From: Chitinophagaceae bacterium
Lineage (GTDB): Bacteria > Bacteroidota > Bacteroidia > Chitinophagales > Chitinophagaceae
Direction of reading: 5' to 3'
Length of the DNA stretch: 57,398 nt
NCBI GenBank assembly: GCA_004322015.1
Contig: SCQT01000268.1
Span: 1-57,398, forward strand
A program made the position numbers and the translations under genes. Shown piece by piece: positions 51,954 to 57,398 of this stretch; position 1 is the first letter of the stretch, and every line of letters begins with the position of its first letter. The notes beneath the pieces were generated by a model that did not search any database, was not told where the DNA came from, and saw only the letters and a list, made by a program, of their open reading frames with translations.

Positions 51954-54062
51954 TTATTCCGTTTTTATCATCTGCAAAAACTCTTCTTCGTTCAATATTT
52001 TCACGGTATTTATCCTTTTTGCTTTCTCTAATTTAGAACCCGCTTCTTCTCCCGCTATTAAGTAATTTAATTTGCTGCTCACGCTGCCTGCTATTTTACC
52101 TCCTTTGGATTCTACCAATGTTTCCGCCTCACTCCGTTTCAGGGAAGGCAGGGTTCCGGTAAACAGGAAAGTAAGCCCGCTTAATGTTCCGGATGCTGTT
52201 TCTTTATTCCCGGCGTTTTTCATATTAATGCCTAATGATCGCAATTTCTCCAACATCCTGATATTATCTTCATTACTGAAAAACTGCAGGATCGCCCCGG
52301 CCACTTTAGGCCCGATATCTTCTAAGCTCAACAACTTTTCTTCGGTTATATTTTTCAGTTCCATCAAATCATGAAATGCTTTAGCTAATGTTTTGGCTGT
52401 TGTCTCCCCTACGAAACGGATCCCAAGTGCAAATATCAACCGGTGCAGGGGCTGTTGTTTGGAATTTTCAATGGCCGTTCTCAAATTATCTACGGATTTT
52501 TTTCCAAAGCCTTCCAATTGGCTTATTTTTTCAAAATCCAATTGATAAATGCCAGGAATATCTCTCAGCAATTTTAATTCATAAAATCGTTTCACATTGG
52601 CTTCACCCAGGTTGCGGATATCCATGGCATCTTTGCTGCCAAAATGGACCAGGCGTTCCACTACCTGCGCTTCACAATTGATATTCACACAACGCCAGGC
52701 GCTTTCTCCGGGCTCTTTCACTAATTTGTCTCCACATACGGGACAATGTTTGGGAAAAACGATCTCTTTCTCACTTCCATTACGCAGATCGGTTAATGGC
52801 TTTACGATGTAAGGGATGACATCGCCTGCACGTTCTACAAGGATGGTATCACCTACACGAATATCTTTTTCGCGGATGACATCTTCATTAAACATGGAAA
52901 TGGAAGAAACCGTTACACCGCTTAGTGGTACAGGATCTATTTTTGCCACGGGAGTGATCGTACCCGTACGCCCCACCTGAAATTCCACTTTCCTTAGTTT
53001 GCTGGAAGCCTGCCGGGGTTTGAATTTATATGCCATTGCCCACCGCGGATGATGCGTTGTCATCCCCATTTTATCCTGTAAAGCATATTCATTCACCTTC
53101 ACGACTAATCCGTCAATCTCATAAGGCAGTTCATCCCGCTTATTTTCAAATGTTTTGCAATAATCAATCACCTTATCAATTCCTTTTACGACCTTCATAA
53201 TATCCACCGGTGTGCGAAATCCCAATTGGGATAATGCATTTAAAGTCCCGTAATGTGTTTCAAATGCTTCCGGCTCCCTTTTCCCTTCCTGAAAGTCCAA
53301 ATAACTCATGTGATATAAGAATGCTTCCAATCCGCGCTTACCTACTTCTTTAGGATCAATCATTCGTAAAGATCCCGAAGCAGCATTCCGCGGATTGGCC
53401 AGGGGGGGCAAATTTTCCGCTAACCGTTGGTCATTGAATTGCTTGAATTTATTTTTGTTGATCAGTACTTCACCACGAATTTCTATCTGGTGTACGCTTA
53501 ATGAGGAAAACTTTGCTGACAAAGGAATTGACCTGATCTGCTTCAGGTTCATGGTAATATCTTCCCCCTGCACACCGTCTCCTCTGGTGGCTCCACGCGT
53601 CAGCAGGTCGTTTTCATAGATCAGGGAAATGCCTGCGCCGTCAAATTTAGGTTCGATGCAGTATTCAATATCCCGGTCCCCGACAAATTCTCTGCAACGC
53701 CGGTCCCACTCGCTCAGGTCTTCGGCATTATATGAATTATCCAGGCTCAACATGGGCACCAGATGATCCACTGTGGGAAATTCTTTGGTAAGTCCTTTGG
53801 CAACACGTTGAGTAGGTGAATCCGGCGTAACTGATTCCGGATGCTGCTCTTCCAGTTTTTTTAACCATTCGAACAAACGATCATATTCCTGGTCTGCCAG
53901 CGCGGGGTCGTCTTTTACATAATAACGCCAGTCAGAATAATTGATCACCTCCCTGAGATCATTGATCGTTTTAGCCGCATTGGAAGTAATTCCGGTGGCG
54001 ATCTCTTTTAATAAAGCCCTGCTTTTTTCATTCAGTTTAATGCCGGATTCCTTATTGTACAT
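51954..54062 (-). CDS. ligA: NAD-dependent DNA ligase
   Basis: A 702-residue ligase that seals nicks during replication and repair. The adenylated lysine is K139 in EPKFDGAG, followed by TRGATRGDGVQGEDIT, the OB-fold region, a four-Cys zinc motif (CPVCGDKLVKEPGESAWRC and NINCEAQ), helix-hairpin-helix repeats (about 500-600) and a C-terminal BRCT domain (TLSGLTFLFTGTLPSLKRSEAE). A TATCTTTG -7 box lies upstream at 54081-54088 (minus). It is divergent from uvrC. Confidence 0.96.
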   Translation of the reverse strand: MYNKESGIKLNEKSRALLKEIATGITSNAAKTINDLREVINYSDWRYYVKDDPALADQEYDRLFEWLKKLEEQHPESVTPDSPTQRVAKGLTKEFPTVDHLVPMLSLDNSYNAEDLSEWDRRCREFVGDRDIEYCIEPKFDGAGISLIYENDLLTRGATRGDGVQGEDITMNLKQIRSIPLSAKFSSLSVHQIEIRGEVLINKNKFKQFNDQRLAENLPPLANPRNAASGSLRMIDPKEVGKRGLEAFLYHMSYLDFQEGKREPEAFETHYGTLNALSQLGFRTPVDIMKVVKGIDKVIDYCKTFENKRDELPYEIDGLVVKVNEYALQDKMGMTTHHPRWAMAYKFKPRQASSKLRKVEFQVGRTGTITPVAKIDPVPLSGVTVSSISMFNEDVIREKDIRVGDTILVERAGDVIPYIVKPLTDLRNGSEKEIVFPKHCPVCGDKLVKEPGESAWRCVNINCEAQVVERLVHFGSKDAMDIRNLGEANVKRFYELKLLRDIPGIYQLDFEKISQLEGFGKKSVDNLRTAIENSKQQPLHRLIFALGIRFVGETTAKTLAKAFHDLMELKNITEEKLLSLEDIGPKVAGAILQFFSNEDNIRMLEKLRSLGINMKNAGNKETASGTLSGLTFLFTGTLPSLKRSEAETLVESKGGKIAGSVSSKLNYLIAGEEAGSKLEKAKRINTVKILNEEEFLQMIKTE

Positions 54063-54080
54063 GGTTTATTTTTGTATAAA

Positions 54081-54088
54081 CAAAGATA
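54081..54088 (-). promoter_or_regulatory. -7 box of ligA
   Basis: On the minus strand TATCTTTG matches TAnnTTTG exactly, 19 bp before the ligA start; no matching -33 element. Confidence 0.5.
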
Positions 54089-54155
54089 AGGTTATTGCAG
54101 GTTCTTGTTCCTGATTCAGCCATTATTTTACAAATATTCCTGAACTTTGCCCGGT

Positions 54156-55970
54156 ATGACAAATGAAGAATTTCAACGGGTGGCGACGACTATTCCACAT
54201 GAGCCGGGGGTATATAAATATTTTGACGGAGGCAGTAAATTGATTTACGTTGGTAAGGCAAAAGACTTAAGGAAGAGAGTCAGCTCTTATTTTGTAAAGA
54301 CGCAGGATAATTATAAGACCCGCAAGCTGGTTCAAAATATACATCACCTTGAATTTACAATCGTTGATACAGAACAGGATGCGTTTCTATTAGAAAATTC
54401 GCTGATAAAACAATTTCAACCCCGTTATAATATTAACCTGAAGGATGATAAGAGTTATCCTTATGTGGTGATAAAAAACGAACCCTTCCCGAGAGTATTT
54501 TTAACACGCCGTATTATAAAAGACGGATCCGAATACATAGGACCTTTTACCAGTGTGGGGAAGGTGAGGGAGCTGCTTGAATTCATCCGAACTTATATTC
54601 CATTGCGAACCTGTGGACTGAGCCTCACCGCCAGGCTTATTAAATCCGGGAAATATAAAGTGTGCCTGGAATATCATTTGGGGAATTGCAAAGGTCCTTG
54701 CGAAGGATTACAAACGGAAGAAGATTACCAGAAAGGGCTGCAACAAGTGCGTAATATCCTGAAGGGAAATTTAACGCCTGTCATCAGTCGTCTGAAGGAA
54801 GAAATGCAGGAACATGCGGCTAAACTGGAATTTGAAAAAGCGGAGGTAATTAAAAAGAAAATAGAATCTTTGCAGGATTATAATGCTAAAAGCGCTGTAG
54901 TCAGTTCTCATGTAGGTGATGTGGATGTATTCTCCATTCAGACAGATGGTTATCAGGCTTATGTTAATTATCTGCAGGTAAGAAACGGCACCATCATTCA
55001 AACAAAAACCATTACTTTAGAAAGAAGAATAGAAGAAAGCGATGAGGACAGCTTAGTTTTTGCCATCGCACATCTGAGAGAAAAAATGAACAGTTTTGTG
55101 AATGAGATCATTCTGCCATTCCCGATAGAATATCCCGATAAGACAATCACTATCACAGTTCCCAGGGCCGGCGATAAAAAGAAATTACTTGATCTTTCCA
55201 TGAAAAATGTGAATTACTTCATGGAGGAGATGAAGAAGAAAAAGATATTGAAGCTGGAAACAAGAACCGGTGAAGAAAATATGAAGATCCTGTCGCAGCT
55301 TCAGGAAGATCTTCAACTCACCCGTTTGCCGGTTCATATCGAATGTTTTGATAACTCCAACTTTCAGGGGAGCTTCCCGGTGGCCGCCTGTGTGGTTTTT
55401 AAAGACGGGGTGCCCAGCAACAAAGATTACAGGCATTTTAATATTAAAACAGTGCAGGGAATTAATGATTTCGCATCTATGAGCGAAGTGGTTTATAGAA
55501 GATATAAAAGGTTGTTAGATGAAAAACAATCTTTACCGCAATTGGTGATCATTGATGGAGGCAAAGGGCAACTTGGCGCCGCCATGGAAAGTATTCAAAA
55601 GCTGGGACTTACGGGTAGCATGACGGTTGTCGGATTAGCAAAAAATGAGGAGGAAATATTTTTTCCCGGTGACAGAGAAAGCCTTAAACTTCCCTATAAT
55701 GGAGAGAGCTTAAAGCTGATCCGCCGGGTGCGCGACGAAGTACATCGTTTTGGAATTACTTTTCATCGTCAGAAAAGGAGCAAAGGATCTTTCGTCAACG
55801 AACTGGAACAGATCAAAGGGATCGGGAAGCAAACGGCCGATCAGTTATTAAATAAATTCCGGTCGGTGAATAAAATAAAACGACTGACAGAAAGAGAGCT
55901 GGGAGCCGAGGTAGGAAGGACAAAAGCAAGGTTAATTCTGGAACATTTTAAGGATGATCAGGCACCGTGA
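54156..55970 (+). CDS. uvrC: UvrABC excinuclease subunit C
   Basis: A 604-residue nucleotide-excision-repair nuclease. GIY-YIG domain (PGVYKYFDGGSKLIYVGKAKDLRKRVSSYF-like) makes the 3' incision; the UvrB-binding UVR motif (about 200-230: EHAAKLEFEKAEVIKKKIESL) follows; the RNase H-like domain carries the 5' incision (HIECFDNSNFQGS, VIDGGKGQL); and a C-terminal helix-hairpin-helix pair (LEQIKGIGKQTADQLL). The ATG at 54156 is preferred to a TTG at 54147. Confidence 0.96.
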   Translation: MTNEEFQRVATTIPHEPGVYKYFDGGSKLIYVGKAKDLRKRVSSYFVKTQDNYKTRKLVQNIHHLEFTIVDTEQDAFLLENSLIKQFQPRYNINLKDDKSYPYVVIKNEPFPRVFLTRRIIKDGSEYIGPFTSVGKVRELLEFIRTYIPLRTCGLSLTARLIKSGKYKVCLEYHLGNCKGPCEGLQTEEDYQKGLQQVRNILKGNLTPVISRLKEEMQEHAAKLEFEKAEVIKKKIESLQDYNAKSAVVSSHVGDVDVFSIQTDGYQAYVNYLQVRNGTIIQTKTITLERRIEESDEDSLVFAIAHLREKMNSFVNEIILPFPIEYPDKTITITVPRAGDKKKLLDLSMKNVNYFMEEMKKKKILKLETRTGEENMKILSQLQEDLQLTRLPVHIECFDNSNFQGSFPVAACVVFKDGVPSNKDYRHFNIKTVQGINDFASMSEVVYRRYKRLLDEKQSLPQLVIIDGGKGQLGAAMESIQKLGLTGSMTVVGLAKNEEEIFFPGDRESLKLPYNGESLKLIRRVRDEVHRFGITFHRQKRSKGSFVNELEQIKGIGKQTADQLLNKFRSVNKIKRLTERELGAEVGRTKARLILEHFKDDQAP

Positions 55971-56017
55971 AACTTGATTGACGACCCCTTTCCCCTCATA
56001 GAATTAAAAATAATATT

Positions 56018-56025
56018 TAGCTTTG
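56018..56025 (+). promoter_or_regulatory. -7 box of the second ECF sigma gene
   Basis: TAGCTTTG at 56018-56025 is an exact TAnnTTTG match, 52 bp before the start; no clear -33 TTTG. Confidence 0.5.
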
Positions 56026-56077
56026 CGACAGCGTATGTCAAAAACGGTTTTCAGTAGTTAGCTGATAAAAGTTAAAG

Positions 56078-56641
56078 ATGACAAAAGATTATACCACGTT
56101 TACTGCTGAGTCATTATTCTGTCTGATACAAAAGGACGATCCGGGAGCATTTGAAGAAATATACAACCGCTATTGGTTTCAGCTTTTTATTTCAGCGCAT
56201 AAACGTCTTCAATGCAGAGAGGATGCGGAAGAAGCCGTACAGAATCTATTTGAAAGCCTTTGGAAAAACCGTTATAAGATACATATCCGTACCTCGCTGG
56301 AAAATTATCTTTTTGCCTCTATCCGCTACATTGTATTAAGGATGGTATATAAAAAAATATCCCTAGCGTCATCATCTGATGTGGATGTGGATGGATACGG
56401 TAAAGCGGATCATTCTACTGAGGAAACGATTTTGATCAATGATCTCAGCAGTCATATCAATCAGTTGGTGGAAAGGCTTCCTGAAAAGTGCAGAAAGGTT
56501 TTCGAATTAAGCCGCTATGAAATGAAAACACACAAGGAGATTGCCACACTTCTGGGCATTTCTGAAAAAACGGTCGAAAATCATATCACTAAAGCGCTTC
56601 ATCTCCTCAAAAATAATCTGAATTATTTCTTCTTTTTGTAA
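56078..56641 (+). CDS. ECF RNA polymerase sigma factor
   Basis: A 187-residue ECF sigma factor. Region 2 includes EIYNRYWFQLFISAHKRLQCREDAEEAVQNLFESLWKNR; region 4 includes LPEKCRKVFELSRYEMKTHKEIATLLGISEKTVENHITKALHLLK. This is the kind usually followed by a FecR-type anti-sigma gene and SusCD, but the next gene is a leftward RAYT transposase, so any such partners are missing or elsewhere. Possibly the cluster was cut by the repeat/transposase insertion; that is speculation. Confidence 0.9.
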   Translation: MTKDYTTFTAESLFCLIQKDDPGAFEEIYNRYWFQLFISAHKRLQCREDAEEAVQNLFESLWKNRYKIHIRTSLENYLFASIRYIVLRMVYKKISLASSSDVDVDGYGKADHSTEETILINDLSSHINQLVERLPEKCRKVFELSRYEMKTHKEIATLLGISEKTVENHITKALHLLKNNLNYFFFL

Positions 56642-56652
56642 GGAGGTTTGAA

Positions 56653-57114
56653 TCAAATCAGATCCTGAAAAATATATTCATCTTTATAAGCAATTTCAAA
56701 AGCTTTTAAGAATTGAACATATTCTTGCAGAAAAGTTTTCTTTTTATGATGTTCTTCCTGATTTTGAATATAGCGAATAACCCGCGGCACATGGCTTTTT
56801 GAATAAGAAAAAGCGCCATATCCTTCTTGCCAGGTAAAGAAAGGGCAGCCGAAATCTTGCCTTTTAATCCATTTGCTGCTTTCTGTTTTAACGTTTTGTA
56901 TAAGGGCTGAAATAGCCTGATGCGGGCGAAGTCCTACAAGAATATGTATGTGATCGGGCATACTATTGATTTGGAGCATCTTGTGACCATTATGTTGGAA
57001 AATACCTGTAATGTATTGATGTAATCTGTCTTTCCATACGGAATGGATCATCGCTTTTCTGTATTTTACAGCAAAAACAAATTGAATATGTAGTTGCGTA
57101 TAACTATCTGCCAT
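56653..57114 (-). CDS. REP-associated tyrosine transposase (RAYT, Y1/HUH)
   Basis: A 153-residue member of the Y1_Tnp (IS200/IS605-related) HUH endonucleases, in the REP-associated tyrosine transposase group. The ATG at 57114 (MADSYTQLHIQFVFAVKYRK) is preferred to a TTG at 57135. It has the HUH motif in MPDHIHILVG, and a candidate nucleophilic Tyr in VIRYIQNQEEHHKKK. Such enzymes bind and cleave palindromic REP sequences as single strands. Its 5' end faces the palindrome array at 57184-57398. Confidence 0.88.
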   Translation of the reverse strand: MADSYTQLHIQFVFAVKYRKAMIHSVWKDRLHQYITGIFQHNGHKMLQINSMPDHIHILVGLRPHQAISALIQNVKTESSKWIKRQDFGCPFFTWQEGYGAFSYSKSHVPRVIRYIQNQEEHHKKKTFLQEYVQFLKAFEIAYKDEYIFQDLI

Positions 57115-57183
57115 GTCGCCTGTTTTTTTAAGCAAGATAAAAGATTTTTGTGAGAAAACCAGTTAACAGGGGTAAATCACCAA

Positions 57184-57398
57184 ATGTCCCTCTGGGACAT
57201 GATGATCTGCATATGTTTTCTTACCTATCAATCGTCCCTTTGGGACGAAGAATGTTCCGAAGGAACATATTGTAGGTAGTAGCAGCAATGGCGATAGATT
57301 ATTCGCGTGAGCAAAAATGTTCCGGAGGGACATATCATTGGCAGCAGCAATGGCGATAGATTATTCGCGTGAGCAAAAATGTCCCGGAGGGACATATC
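57184..57398. repeat. REP-like palindromes and 56-bp direct repeat beside the RAYT gene
   Basis: Five short hairpins of the ATGTCCC/GGGACAT type: ATGTCCC-TCT-GGGACAT (57184-57200), CGTCCC-TTT-GGGACG (57233-57247), ATGTTCC-GAA-GGAACAT (57252-57268), ATGTTCC-GGA-GGGACAT (57317-57333, one G.U) and ATGTCCC-GGA-GGGACAT (57379-57395). The last two are each within a 56-bp direct repeat, 57281-57336 and 57343-57398 (62-bp period), which begin AGCAGCAATGGCGATAGA and differ at one base. The second copy ends at the window edge, so the array may continue. Confidence 0.85.

Noticed and set aside
57281-57398. CRISPR array at the right end
   Set aside because: The two 56-bp repeats are adjacent (6-bp gap), contain hairpins of REP type and have no unique spacers or cas genes.

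Overview
The window looks like a chromosomal segment of a Bacteroidota bacterium, most probably Chitinophagaceae or a close relative. The reasons are two tandem SusC/SusD/DUF1735 outer-membrane cassettes, a gliding-motility-type lipoprotein (GldH), a Porin_10 putative porin, DUF4293 and DUF2795 proteins, a second-type LpxD, and several promoters of the Bacteroidota sigma-A form (TTTG, about 19 nt, TAnnTTTG) in front of rplM, pheS, yicC and tRNA-His. Most of the window is housekeeping DNA. The accessory parts are the SusCD block at the left and a REP-type repeat array with its transposase at the right end.

Layout. 1-866: a tiny 5' fragment of a leftward gene and a LytTR response regulator. 1186-12675: two head-to-tail trios (SusC, SusD, DUF1735 lipoprotein); the first SusC carries an in-frame amber stop 102 codons before its natural end. 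13048-17832: a translation and nucleotide block (rplM, rpsI, rpsB, tsf, pyrH, pheS). 18027-20903: a 3-hydroxyacyl-CoA dehydrogenase, an extended-SDR reductase and, convergent to them, lpxD. 20904-21247: an AT-rich intergenic region with two perfect DnaA boxes and an orphan terminator. 21248-24392: yicC, gldH and a two-component pair. 24404-30111 (mostly minus): DUF445, tRNA-His (plus), a large MG2/TonB-plug protein, a deoxynucleoside kinase, an antitoxin-like small protein and sucC. 30217-36819 (plus): purine nucleoside phosphorylase, a porin, an HMA-AraC regulator coupled to an L,D-transpeptidase, and pncB. 36859-46298 (minus): dprA, galE, rmlA, a phosphate transporter with its DUF47 partner, a PhoR-like kinase, a PfkB sugar kinase overlapping a MacB-type permease, dtd and an ECF sigma factor. 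46453-57135: DUF4293, fabI, DUF2795, lolD, a large secreted protein with a hidden caspase-like His/Cys dyad, a PhoB-like regulator, ligA, uvrC, a second ECF sigma factor and a RAYT-type Y1 transposase followed by short palindromes and a 56-bp direct repeat that runs off the window end.

Genes that probably work together: each SusC with its SusD and DUF1735 protein in outer-membrane uptake of an unknown ligand; PiT with DUF47 in phosphate uptake, possibly under the separated PhoR-like kinase (41853) and PhoB-like regulator (51243); galE with rmlA in nucleotide-sugar supply; the HMA-AraC regulator with the L,D-transpeptidase. The points most worth a second look are the secreted caspase-fold candidate (48841-51093), the amber-interrupted SusC, the DnaA-box/orphan-terminator region, the RAYT repeat array, and the HMA-AraC/L,D-transpeptidase pair.
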